The position numbers and the translations under genes are program-made. A stretch of 64,000 nt of DNA from Ascochyta rabiei (lineage: Eukaryota > Ascomycota > Dothideomycetes > Pleosporales > Didymellaceae): assembly GCF_004011695.2 (NCBI RefSeq), contig NC_082424.1, forward strand, positions 868,001-932,000, given 5' to 3'. The notes beneath the pieces were generated by a model. The model ran no database searches, was not told the DNA's origin, and saw only the letters and a program-made list of their open reading frames with translations. Positions 47,620 through 59,284 of the stretch are shown piece by piece (within the stretch, counting starts at the first letter, position 1; every line of letters begins with the position of its first letter).

Positions 47620-49500
47620 TACCTCCTTTTACTATCTCTCCCTAGCTAAGTATATTTTACTAGGTCCTTTCTACGTTTTACGTAGACTAGTAGGGCGCTA
47701 GTAGTAGGTAAACTCTAGAGCTAGTTATAGTTGCGTACAGGTTAGCCTCTTAGTAGGTTAGCTATTTGTCTAGTCTATAGTTTACCTAGGGTAGTCCCTA
47801 CACACACCTAGGTTGTTTTTGTTTTACCTAGCACACCTTCCCTTATTAGATACTATACTACTCTCTACTCTTACCTAACCTACCTATGTTGTACCTACCT
47901 ATCTTTTTATACCTACCTATCTAGTTTAAATAATATATCTATTATTACGCCTAGCTCTAGTTACTAAGCTACTAGTTATAGAGCTAGTAGTCTCTCTAGC
48001 AGAGGTAGTTATAGTCTGCTACGTTCCCTTCTATCTACCTACAACGTCCCCCTAGTATTTTATAATAGTTATCTAAGTTTTTAATTATAGAATCTAACTA
48101 TATCTATAGAGAGCCTACTATTACTATATTAGTAACTATAAGGTTAAGAGTAACTCTAAGAATAAGATTTAGTCCCTGTCCCTACCTGCGCCGTCCCCTA
48201 CTACCTCTACTGCTAGCTTACTATCCTTACTAGCTAGCCTAGTAAGTGTCTTATGTTTATTATAGGCCTACTACTAGCTAATTCTATCTATAGCTAACTG
48301 CCTCTCTAGTACTAGTAAGACCTGCTGTACCTATTCTAAGCGCTAACGTGTTTATTATTAAGATAATAGTCCTTTTACTGCTAATATAGAGCTCTACTAT
48401 ACCTAGAGTAACTTTAGGAAGTATATCTAGGTATATAGCTTTATTCTAGGTCTATATCTATAGCTATTTGTTATTATGGTGTCTATATAGGGTAGTAATG
48501 TCTACGTTAATATAGCTAGAACCTAGAGTATTAATAGTAATAAGGCTAACTAGAGTAGGTAGCCTACCTTTATTTATAAGTATCCTGCCTATTACTATAA
48601 GAGGTGTTTTACTAATCTATTATACACTATTTAAGTGCCTACTATAAGCTCTACTAGGCCTATAAGTCTACCCTTAACCTAGCCTACACTAACCCCTTAC
48701 TAGCTAAGTAGCTAACCTTCTCTTATGTTGCCTGTTCCCTCTCTAAGCCTAGTACGCAGATTATACTGCCTGCTACACCTTTATCTAGCTATTATAGTAG
48801 TAACTATTTTTTTTACCTACTTTTAATAGTTTACGTCTACTATAGAAATAGCTATTAAGACATAGACTAAGTATATAAACTAGTTTAAGAAGGTCTAGGC
48901 CTATACTACTATAAGTCTTCTACCTATATTAAGAGCGTAGCTAATCTACCCTAAAGGAGGCTATTAACTAGGTTAAGCGCTTACTTACTACGCTCTGCTG
49001 CTGCCTAGAGTACCTGTTATTATTCTACCTATCCTACTGCCTACACTCTACCTCCTCTACTAAGCACTACTCTCCCCTCTACTAGATCTGCTTACCTTCC
49101 TACTAAGTCTGCTTACCCTTCTACTACTACTACTTACTCTTTCTATTAGAGCTGTGCACTCTACGTTATAGCACTATAGCGCCTACCTCTTACTTCTTAG
49201 CCTAGGTATAACAGGCCTATAGTATTACTATTAGTAATAAGAAGAAGAATAAGAAGGAAGATAACTATAAGTAGAACTGCTGCTGCTGTATAGCGCGTAA
49301 CTAGGCTCTAGACGTAGCTACTACTACCTACTATTCCCTATCTAATAAGACTATCTTTTAAGAGCTAAGTTTCTATATTAGTAGCTAGTATAGTGTAAGA
49401 GGTAGTGTTATACTATTACTATAGGGGTTCTAAGCTCTCCTACGCTAGGCACTAGGCCTAGCGCAGCATCTTCTAATAGAACTCCTTAAGCGTTATTATA
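47620..49500. other. 1.8-kb region between chromodomain and 3' LTR of E
   Basis: It is the reverse complement of the 15000-16840 region of F. On the plus strand (antisense to E pol) a 60-codon stretch reads SNKKKNKKEDNYK then NCCCCIARNQALDVATTTYYSLSNKTIF, and ELSFYISSQYSVRGSVILLL follows, closely matching the same antisense frame in F. No domain was recognised. Confidence 0.4.
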
Positions 49501-49509
49501 AAATAATAA

Positions 49510-52400
49510 AAGTTCTTTCTACTTTAACCTACTCTTTATATTCTATATATACTGCTATAAAGGCCTCTTAGGCTGTTATATTCTATAATACGTCTAGAGG
49601 CTTCTATATTAGCTTTATATATTCTTTCTATTTAACTAGAACCTATAACCTATTCTGTCTATAGGCCCTCTTCTTTTTTAGAATTACCTCTACCTTCTAT
49701 TTAGCTAGGGTTAAATTATCCTCCTCTAGGACAACTAGTAGACCTAGTCTACTCTCCTATAGGCGCTGTGTTAGTAGTAGGTTAGAGGCTACCTATTCTA
49801 GTAGGTCTACGTGCACTGTCTTATAGAGGTTACCTAGTAAATCTAGAGTAACTATTAGAGAGGTAGGGACTATAACTACTATATACTAGGCTTATAACTA
49901 GTTAAGCTTCTAACTTAGCCTATTGGTTTTTATATTATAGAAGGAAAACTATACTCTATCTTCTACGTAGTACTACTCTATAGGCCTATAGCTGTAGTCT
50001 ATTATATTCTAGGTGCGTTATTATACCTATACTATAGCTACCTAGGTAAGCTCTATACCCTACTAGAGGTAGTCTAGAAAATAGACTACCTATCCCTATA
50101 GTGTGTTCTAGCTAACAGTTAGAAGTACTATTATCTATAGAAGGTCTACATTATAGCTATAGAGGAGTAGGTTAGAACTAACCCTAGTAACTAAAGAATT
50201 ACAATTGTTAAAAGCTAGTTAGTAGGCTAGAAGGTAGTTAGGCTAGTTATTCTATTTAAAGTTAACTATAACCTATAGGACTACCTACACCTCTTAGTTA
50301 GTATACTCTATTACTCTATCTATCTAGAGGTAATAGGCTGTAGAAAGTAGCTAGTCTACCCCTATAAGGCTACACAGCGTTATCTAAAAATATTCTAGCT
50401 AGTCTAAGCTACAGTCTAAGATTATAGCGCTAGGAAAGTCTTAGAACTACTACTATATATTGTAGAAGACCTTAGGGTAATATTCTATAGTTATAGAAGT
50501 TATTACCTTAAGCTATATATACTTAGAGAGATAATCTATAGTAACTAAGAGATAGTATAGTACGTTCTTAATAGCCTAAGAGAGGTTAACTATAAAGTCT
50601 ATTAAAATCTAGGACTAAAAATAGTTACTAATAGGTAACAGCTAGAGTAAGCTCTATTATTAGCGCTGTAATACGTGCGTGCTAAAATAGTAGTAGTTAT
50701 AGATATAACACTAAATGTTCTATAATATTCCTTTTTAGTAGAAGTTATGTCTAATAATATAGAACGTAGTATTAGCACCTAGATAGCCTGTTAGGTTAGA
50801 TTTATGTGCCCTTTAGATTATTATAGTTATAAGTAGCTTCTAATATAGAACCTATATAACCCTACGCTATAGTAGCGTGCTATAAGCACTAAGCGTGTAA
50901 TCTATAATTTACTAAGTAGTCTTAGCCTTAGGAGGGAACTAGTAGGCCTTATTATAGATAGTAGACAGGTACACTATATACCCTACATTCTACTAAACGC
51001 CTTTATCCTATAGTAATTATATATATATATTAATAAAAAGTAGAGGTATACTAGGGCCTAGTATACTAACTACTAATACTAAAACTAGGGTTATTATCTT
51101 ATAGACCTCCCCTAACCTCCTATTATAGTCCTGTTCCTAGTAGCTTAGCGTATCTAGTTAGGCTACTAGGCGTTCTAGGCAGAAGTAAAGGTAGAAATAG
51201 AACTTTAACAGCTCCTCTGCCTATTAGTGCTGCCTCTTACTTAGCCTGCGCGCTGTAGTAAAGTACTAGAGGTTCTTATAGTTAGTTAGAATAGTAAACA
51301 GCCTAGTAATAGACCCTAATTTAGCTACCTAGACCTCTAGGCACTTTATAATAGTAGTTAACTCCTTATTATAGATAGTATAGTTCTGTTATTCTATTAT
51401 AAGTATAGTAGAGTAATATACTACTAGGTAAAGCACCTTTCTATACTATTAAGAAAGGCAGCTACCTAGCGCCTTACTAGAGTAGTCTACCTCTAATAGT
51501 GTATCTTACTTAGAGTTCTACTAGGCTAGGACTAGTTCTATTATAAATGTGTTCTTTAGCTAGTAGAGCGCTGCATCCTCCTCCTGCCCCTACCTAAACA
51601 GGATATCCTTCCCTATAAGTTAATTAAGTAGAGTAGTAATATTAAAGAAGGCTAAAAAAAAGTCCTAGTAGAAGTTAGTAAACCCTAGAAAACTGTAGAC
51701 TCTGCGTAAGAACTATAGAGCTTTCTAATTACAGATAGCTAAAACCTTCTTAGAATTAGAATAAATATCCTTTCTAGCTTCTATAATATATCCTAGGTAG
51801 TGTACTTCCTTTATTATAAATATACACTTCTTAGAATCTAAATATAGCTCTATATTACGTAGGAGTATAAGGACTCTACTAACCTTCCCTAAGTAGTCTA
51901 TTCTAGACCTACTACTATAAACTAGGATATTATCTAGGTACGTAGTGGTATAGTTACCTAATATCTCTTAAAGCACGCTGTTAATGTAACGCTAGAAGGA
52001 CGCTAGTGCTCTAGCTAGGCTAAATAGGCAGACTAGCTACTTAAAGAGCCTAAAACAGGTATAGAATATAGTAAGGTACTTATCTCCTTCTATAACATAA
52101 ATTTAGTAAAATACTAAATAGATATTAACCTTAGAGAACTAGTAGGCACCCCCTAGTGTACGTAAGGTCTCCTTAATAAGAGAGAGTAGGTACTAGTTAG
52201 TAATTATAATGCTATTAAGTGCGTAATAGTCTACGTACATACGCTACCTACTAGAGGACTTTTTAGCTAGCAGGACTAGAGCCCCTACTAGGTAAGAGGA
52301 GGCGTAGATCTACCTCTTATCTATTAGTGCTAATACCTATTTCTGTAGCTTAAGTAGCTAGTCCCTTAGCATGTTATATAGAGGGCCTTAGAGTAGAGGC
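49510..52400 (-). pseudogene. Gypsy E pol: reverse transcriptase, RNase H, integrase, chromodomain
   Basis: The minus-strand reading is colinear with F. The palm motif is YLDN at 51940-51929. It is followed by LYLDSKKCIF and VHYLGYII, RNase H to about 51230 (the uninterrupted CTCTAGTACTTTACTAC site of the D insertion in F is at about 51265), then integrase to about 49980. The single unoccupied site of the foldback insertion is near 50000, and the chromodomain is near 49560-49720. Many Gln and Trp codons have become stops. Confidence 0.87.
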
Positions 52401-52649
52401 TTCTTCTTTCTAGACTAGTTGTGTTATAACTATATATAGTAATCTATCTAGCCCCTATATAGGGGAAGGCTAGAGGCCTTACTCTAATTAAATAGGTTCT
52501 AAAACTAGACTAACTTAGGGGGAAGAGGGTCTACCTCCTCTGCTGTCCCTTGCGCTCCTAGGGATTAAACTAAGAGGATTTTAGTAATGTTGTAGAGGCT
52601 TATAGAGATAAACTAGTCTCTAGGCAGGCGCTTCTAGAGCTAATTAGGT

Positions 52650-54430
52650 AAGGTCTTATTAAACTCTATTACTAATAGAAGAGCTATATAAACGCTTACT
52701 ATACACTATAAGGATTTATAGATAATAAGATTCTCTACCTATTATATTCTTAGTATACCCTTTTCTGCGTCTAACACTACACCCTCTTATTAGAGCTAGG
52801 GCTTCCCTAAAATAACATCCTAGCTTAGACCTAGCACTACGTAGGCTATAGCCTATAAGTGCTACCTGTCTAAGTTATATCTAAATAGGACTAAATAGAA
52901 GATTATAGACTTTCTACTAGTGCCTACTACTTATACTAAGCATTATAGCAGCACCTTAATAAAATCTCCTCCTAAGCGCGTGGTAAAGTTATTACTTACT
53001 ACGCTAAAGTATTTATACCCTAAGTCTACTAGTATATTAGCCTAAATTACGCTATTAATAAATAATAGAATATAGAATAGGGGCTTGTCTATAGAGTCTG
53101 TAATAGCTCCTCTAGCAGCCTACAACGCCCCTATAATAGTAATCTCCCCTACTAATATACTCCTATAGTACTTCTAACTTAGACTTATATTAGAAGTAGC
53201 TAGTTTCCCCTATATAAACTAGCCTCTTTCTTACCTAAGATTATTACTACCTACACTATAGTTACTACTGCGTTAGCGTAATTCTAGTAAATATATTCTT
53301 CTTTACTGTAATAGGTATATAGGTTAGCCTTCTAGTATTACTAAAATACCTTATTAGGAACCTATATAGCCTAGTTAGGAGTAGACTACTTTTAACCTCT
53401 ATACTTAGTACTACTGCTAGTATAAACTACAGACATAATTATTATCTTAATATTACTATCTCTATTATACTTAGGTAGTGCCTAAGTAGAGATATAGTAT
53501 AGCTAGTTTTCTATAGCTATAGTCTTAATATCTACAGTAATAGACTTATACTCTATAACAGCTACATTATAATCTATATAAGTTACTTCTTAGTTTATTA
53601 CTATATTATAGATGTTTACGTTTAGGGTCTAGCAGAGCTTTAATAGGTATTATTCTCTGTCCTAGTAGAGGCTGCTACTTTGCACTAGTAGCTGCTTAAA
53701 CTAGATAAAAAAGTCTAAGAACAACTTGTTAGGACCTTAACAGACGCTTTCTAGTTTTGCCTAGGCCTATTCCTAGCTATAGTTGTTACTATAGTAGAAT
53801 TCTAGGTATACTAGAAAGTCTTCTAGGCTCTATACACCTTAGGTACCCCTAATCTTATAGAATAGAGCTATATCTTATTATATAGATACACTAAGTAAGG
53901 ACTATATAAAGGCAAATATATCCTATAGCCTACTAATAAAGGATATATCTACCTATAGCTTATATTCTATTATAACCTACTATACCTTAAATAAGGATTT
54001 ATCTCTAGTAAAGGCCTTACCTATAGGAAGAGGTTTTCTATAGGCTGCAGACGTCTGTATAGAGGTATATAGGCCTAGAGTAGACACTAAAAACAGCGCT
54101 TTATAAGGTAGGTTAGGGGCTAGAGTAGACGTTAATAGGTACAGCGTTACTTCTAAGGAGGATAATAGGACTAACTATAGACGCAGGTCTAGTATAGGTG
54201 TTAGCTATTTATACTAGGGACTCTATAAACGTATATATAATAGAGTTATTACACTTAAGTAATACTATACACTTATTAGCAGCTAATAAGGCTTACTATA
54301 AGTTAATTATAAACTGTAATATCTAGGCTATAAATTCCTAAAGGGTTAAGAGGACAGATTTATCTAAGGGGTTATTCTAGAAGCTAGCTAACATAGTACA
54401 AGTGCTAGCTGTTCTTCTAGAAGAAGAGAT
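52650..54430 (-). pseudogene. Gypsy E gag and protease
   Basis: Near 53326-53276 the minus strand reads NLYTYYSKEEYIY, a stop, NYANA. This fits a CCHC zinc knuckle in which all three Cys and the His have become Tyr through transitions. Downstream at about 53030 the frame VDLGYKYFSVVSNNFTTRLGG corresponds to an aspartic protease (expected D-S/T-G, here DLG), continuing to LGKP and VVLDAEKGILRI near 52750. The N-terminal gag part (53340-54430) is too decayed for domain calls. The leader follows the 5' LTR at 54435. Confidence 0.68.
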
Positions 54431-54435
54431 ATAAA

Positions 54436-54590
54436 TATTATAGACTAGCCTTAGAGTAGGATATAATAAGGGTTAATTTAGTATTATATCTCTTAAGGAG
54501 GTAATATATTACGTGTCCTTCTAATATGTCTATAAAGCACGTAACTATCCTGTCTTATTTAAGGCTTAGACAGGGTCTAAGCCTATAACA
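54436..54590 (-). repeat. 5' LTR of Gypsy E
   Basis: This 155-bp repeat matches 47465-47619. It contains the inverted repeat GGCTTAGAC/GTCTAAGCC near its plus-strand end and keeps the CCTATAACA terminus. The TTATT duplication follows. Confidence 0.92.
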
Positions 54591-54595
54591 TTATT

Positions 54596-55098
54596 CTAGT
54601 ATTAGAGAAGAAACCTTAAAAAACGCGTTTTAGCACAATTGCAAGCAAGGTGTTAAAAAGTTAGTTTAGAATAATTTATTACACTAGCGCTGCTAGTAGC
54701 ATAGGCTTACTAATCTTAGATATTATGTATTAGCTAGTAATGTATCTAGTCTAAGATGCGCTAGTGTAATAAATAATAGGTTACTCCTAACTATAAGGTT
54801 TTTATTATAAAATTTGTGTATTTCTTCTATTCCTTAACTTCTATTCTCTTTAGAGACTTAGTTAGGACTAGTAGAGCTTAGGTAATATTTTATTTTAGTT
54901 TATTAGGTGTGTTATACCTATTTGCTAGTCTTATAAGTATTTCTAGACTTCTATAGCTTTTATTATAGCTTTAACTATATCTACTTAGAAATAGTTTATA
55001 TTGTAATTTCTTTACTATAGTTTATTTAAGAAGTGTTCTCTTCATTTTTATATTTGTAGTTGTATTGCTTACTTTTTTAAATTATTTTATATTAGACA
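54596..55098 (-). repeat. 5' LTR of Copia C, outer part
   Basis: This is the LTR start (minus-strand TGTCTAATATAAAAT at 55098) up to the E insertion. It includes the TTATTACAC inverted repeat (54670-54775). It borders D2 at 55099. Confidence 0.9.
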
Positions 55099-56947
55099 AG
55101 GCTTAACGATAGAGGCTAGCTAGTCTAAGACATCCTATAAAACCTTAAAGTACTCTTAAATCTTCTGTGTTAACTAATTAAGCTAATACGTAGGCAGGAC
55201 AGGTCCTTAGATAGGTTTAATTTAATAGTAAGTAGAGCTAAAATAGTATCTGCGTTAACTGTCTTAGTTAAGTTAGAAACTACACTACTCTATATAGGTA
55301 AGTGCTCTATATAACTTACACTTATAGGCTTAGTAGTTTAGCTCCCTATATATATTTTAAAAGTTACTATACTTACTTTCTTAGAAGTAGTTTACTTCTT
55401 ATCTTAGGTTAACGTTTCTAGGTACGTTAGTAATGTAAGAGGTGTCGTTCCTTTCCTAGGTAGCACTAGCTCTAGTTATTTAAGAAATAACGTTAAAATA
55501 AATGTAATTAGTAGAAGACTAAAGGATTTCTCTTATCTGATTGTTAAAGTTTATAAGGGTACTAACCTCGACTAGGGATAGCTTCTATCTGCCTATTGCC
55601 TAGATAAGCTCTTAAACGTCTTTATTAACACTAGGAGGTAGAGGTGTTTTACTCTTACTACCCTAACTAGCTATTTAATCCTTAGCCTAGGTAATAATAG
55701 ACTTAGTGTTAATTTACTCCTTAGTACTGTTTATAAGGCGCTAGGTCTTCTTAGTATACTTAATATCCTATTTAAGTATAGATTTCTTTAAGCCTTAGTA
55801 CTGTTTATATAGCCTTTTAATAAAATTATAGATATTATTAAGTATAAATAAAGATTAATCCTTTATGTCTAGCCTATTTTGCATATTAAAGAGGATAAGG
55901 TCTTTGTTAACCTAAAGTAGTCCTAAGAAGAAGTAGTATCCCTCCTCTAAAGTTAGAATTTAATTATTTTTCTAATATATATTACTATATAATATAAAGT
56001 TAGTATAGTAGTATAATAGTCTAGGGAAAGCTTAAGAAGTTTTCTTAATATAGGCTTTAAGGAAAGCTTAATTACCTATGCGTTAAGCAGTCTCCTAGTC
56101 TTTCTAGTAATCCTTTATAGTAATCTAAAGCTTAACCCAATTATCTAAAGCGTATAGTTCTAAGCGTTTAATAAACCTCCTACAGTAATTATAGTAGTAG
56201 TTAGGAAGGACCCTAACCTTCTACTTGTTACCTAACCCTCTATTTTCTGCTATATAGTTATAGTTATTAAGGTACTCTATAACCTCCTTTCTATTAAAGA
56301 ATAGTTAAATAGACCTTCCTTTTATTAAAATAATAACCTAACAGCTATTTCCTGTTAGGGAAAACAGTGTCTCTATAGAATCTAAAAGGTTATCTATAGT
56401 AGTGTACATAAATCCTTAGTAGTCTGTTGTATTAAGTAGATAATAGTTTCTTATAATTAAAGTAATCTTAATTACTCTATCTGTAGGAGCAGCTTAGTAC
56501 CTATCTTTTATATTCCCCCTACCTAGAGGAAAAGAGCTAAGCAGAACTGTATAGATATTAAATATAATAAGCATTAGAAATTAGACTAAGATAGTCCCTT
56601 AGCTAAGGCTTTTCTAGGTTAACTAGATGCCTACCTTGTTCTAAGCTTGTTTTTCTAGTTTTCTTAATAATAGGTCTAATAGTAACGTCCTAGTCTAGAG
56701 TTAATAGGATAATTCCTAGGCTGTGCCCTAGTCTTTAGAGTAGCAGATTTTTAGATAATAACATCCTTGTCTAGATTTAACAGGATATTTCCTAGGCTGT
56801 GCCCTAGCCTCTAGAGTAGTAGATTTATAGATAATAACGTTCTAGTCTAGAGTTAATAGTATAATTTCTAAACTATACCCTAGCCTTTAGAGTAGTAGAT
56901 TTTTAATATTACCTGCTATACTATATCTCCTAGTTAGGTTACTATTT
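55099..56947 (-). pseudogene. D2 gag region and leader
   Basis: It is colinear with D 10005-11873, with the zinc-knuckle neighbourhood near 55340 and three 76-bp leader repeats at 56685-56903. It is more decayed than D. The reading direction is minus. It is separated from its own pol by the Copia cluster. Confidence 0.75.
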
Positions 56948-57202
56948 TGCTCTAGTATAAGTATTAAAGCATCTTATTAGCAGTTATATTAGAAGGTATA
57001 CTTATTAATATTATTATTAAGAGGTAAGAAGATAAGTAGTATAGTAATTAGATTCTATAAGTAAGTGTTTCTAGTTGTTGTTCTAGGTGTAGTACCTTAA
57101 TAGTTACTATTAAGGCTTCTTATACCTTTCTACCAGCTAGATTACATACACTAGCTAGACATCCTAGTTCTTACTAAGGCAGTTACTGTGTGCACCGGCA
57201 CA
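56948..57202 (-). repeat. 5' LTR of D2
   Basis: This 255-bp LTR preserves the least mutated terminus of the family (CACCGGCACA at its plus-strand end). It directly abuts D3 gag sequence. Confidence 0.92.
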
Positions 57203-58568
57203 GTAAAAGCTATTATTCCTCTTCTAGGTAGCACTAGCTCTTGTTACTAAGGAAATAAGGTAAGTATAATTAGTAGGAGACTAAAGGATTTCTCTTATTT
57301 TGTTACTAGAGTTTACAAGGGTGCTAACTTCTGCTAGTAATAACTTCTATCTGCCTATTACCTAGACAAGCTCTTTAACGTTATTATTAACGCTAGAAGG
57401 TAGAGGCGCTTTATTCTTACTACCCTACCTAGCTAGTTAATCCTTAGCCTAGGTAATAATAGACTTAGCGTTAATTAGCTCCTTAGTGCTGTTTATAAGA
57501 CACTAGGTTTCCTTAGTATAGTTATTATCCCTTCTAAGCGTATATTCCTTTAAGTATTAGCCTTACCTATACACCCTTTTTATAAAATTATATATATTAT
57601 TAAAATCTTAATATAGATTACTCCTTTATATCTAGTCTATTTTACATATTTTAGAGGATTATGTCTTTATTAACCTTTAGCGGTGCTAAGAAGAGGTAGT
57701 ATCCCTTCTCTAAAATTAGAATTTAATTATTCTTCTAGTATATACTACTATATACTATAAAGTTAGTATAGTAGTATTATAGTCTAGAGAAGGCTTAAGA
57801 AGTTTCCTTAATATAGGCTTTAAGGAAAGCTTAATTACCTATACGTTAAGTAGTCTTCTAGTCTTTCTAGTAATTCTTTATAGCAATCTAAAGCTTAGCC
57901 TAATTTTTTAAAGCTATAGTTAAAGCGCTTAGTAAACCTCCTATAGTAATTATAGCAGTAGGTAGAGAGAACCCTAACCTTCTACTTATTACTAAACCCT
58001 CTGTTTTTAGCTAAATAGTTATAGGTATTAAGAAACTCTATAACTTTCTTTCTATTTAAGAACAGTTAAATAGACCTTCCCTTTATTAGGACAACAGCTT
58101 AATAGCTGTTTTCTATTAGGGAAGACAGTATCTCTATAGAGGCTAAAGGGTAACTTATAGTAGTATACATTAATTTTTAGTAGTCTATTATATTAAGTAG
58201 ATAATAGTTTCTTCTAATTAAAGTATTATTAGTTATTCTGTCTATAGGTCTATAGGATTAGCTTAGTACCTATCTTCTTAAATCCCCCCCCCCCTACCTA
58301 GAAGAATAAGGCTTAGTAGAATAGTGTAGATAATAAATACAATAAGCATTAGAAATTAGGCTAAGGTAGTCTCTTAGCTTAGGTTTTTCTAGGTGAACTA
58401 GATGCCTACCTTGTTCTAAGCTTTATTTTCTAGTTTTCTAATTATAACTCTAATAGTAATGTCCTAGTCTAGAGTTAACAGGATAATTTATAGGGTATGC
58501 CCCAGCCTTAAGAGTAGCAGAAATTTAGATAATAACGTCCTAGTCTAGAACTAATAGAATAATTCCTA
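57203..58568 (-). pseudogene. D-family fragment D3 (gag part and leader)
   Basis: It matches D from about 10345 to 11720 on the same strand, so it duplicates part of the D2 sequence at 55440-56740 in direct orientation. It is cut on the left by the D2 LTR and on the right at 58568 inside the leader repeats. No LTR of its own remains. Confidence 0.8.
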
Positions 58569-58805
58569 GAGAGTTGTTGAAGTCGTACTTTAGTTAAAGA
58601 CCGTAAGCACTAATTCTATTAGTTCTTAGGGATAAGTACTAGTAGATCGGTTAGGGTTATTAACTAAGCAAAACTTATAAAGATAGGGTGCACTAAATAG
58701 TACAGAGTAGACTATCTAGTTTAAGCGCAGGATAAGATTCTAAAGACAAACTTAATTAATAAGGTTAAACACAAACTATAAGGGTTATGTTCCTACTAAC
58801 TATAT
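58569..58805 (+). repeat. Repeat block shared with 20853-21086
   Basis: This is a short copy of the unassigned sequence near 20850, joined on the left to the truncated D3 leader and on the right to the leader of Gypsy H. Confidence 0.9.
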
Positions 58806-59284
58806 ACTTTAATAATAGTAGTAGTAATATAGACAAATTAGCGTTAAGAATCCTTTAATTACACTATTTACTAATTACACTAATTACTAATTACACTAAT
58901 TACTAATCGTACTAATTACTAATTGTATTAATTACTAATTATACTAAGTATACTAAGCCTAATTATATTACGTAGTTCTTAGCCTCTTACTAAGTGTAGA
59001 CGCTGTTATGTTTGCTTACGCTAAGCCTAATAACTTATTATACTTACTATTGTTAGGTCTCTAGTCTCTAGGTGCTCTACACTAAGACTAAAGACTAAAG
59101 GCCTAGTAAATAGAGTAGGGGTGGCGTATCTATATAACCTGGCTAGATTACTCTAATTCCTTAGGAGCAATTTGTCTATCTATAACCTACAATTACATTC
59201 TCTATTTTTAAGTACTTAATAACGTGCTACCCCTCCTAAAAGGGATTCTAATATTTAAATTGCTCCCTAATACACGTTGTTAAA
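58806..59284 (+). other. 5' region of Gypsy H, possible LTR or leader
   Basis: No reading frame is visible. It contains a tandem array (58862-58930) and ends just before the gag ATG at 59285. A TATA-like TATCTATATAACC lies at about 59128. The matching 3' LTR would be outside the window, so the LTR limits cannot be set. Confidence 0.45.
58862..58930 (+). repeat. 16-bp tandem repeat ATTACACTAATTACTA
   Basis: Four to five imperfect copies; the variants (ATCGTACT, ATTGTATT, ATTATACT) differ mostly by transitions, as expected from RIP after the array formed. Confidence 0.85.

Larger units (their letters stand above)
47465..54590 (-). mobile_element. Complete Gypsy chromovirus E, nested in the LTR of Copia C
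   Basis: Two 155-bp LTRs (47465-47619 and 54436-54590) bound the element. TTATT occurs at 47460-47464 and 54591-54595, and removing the insert restores the Copia LTR (GGTTTATTCTAGTATTAG). It is the same family as F and supplies the gag half that F lacks in this window. The full length is 7126 bp. Confidence 0.93.
41376..55098 (-). mobile_element. Complete Copia C, containing a solo LTR and Gypsy E
   Basis: Reading the minus strand from 55098: 5' LTR (55098-54596 and 47464-47117, split by E), primer site, gag, GAG-pre-integrase, integrase, reverse transcriptase, RNase H, purine tract, 3' LTR (42177-41376). Subtracting E and the solo LTR leaves about 5.7 kb, a normal Copia length. The flanks are GATCT on the left (Copia B pol) and AGGCT on the right (D2), not a matching duplication, so the present borders are the product of rearrangement. 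Confidence 0.88.
25746..57202 (-). mobile_element. Gypsy-type element D2, second D-family copy, split by Copia elements
   Basis: The LTRs at 25746-26000 and 56948-57202 are both 255 bp and share variants not found in D, so they belong together. Internal sequence 26001-33240 is colinear with D 952-8215, and 55099-56947 with D 10005-11873. The gap holds the Copia cluster (33240-55098). About 1.8 kb of D (8215-10005) has no counterpart. The flanks differ (TATAC on the left within G, GTAAA on the right within D3), so the simple insertion footprint is lost and rearrangement is likely. Confidence 0.85.

Noticed and set aside
33240..55098. One giant DNA transposon with 500-bp terminal inverted repeats
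   Set aside because: The inverted ends are LTRs of Copia elements lying in opposite orientations. Internal gag-pol and primer sites explain them.
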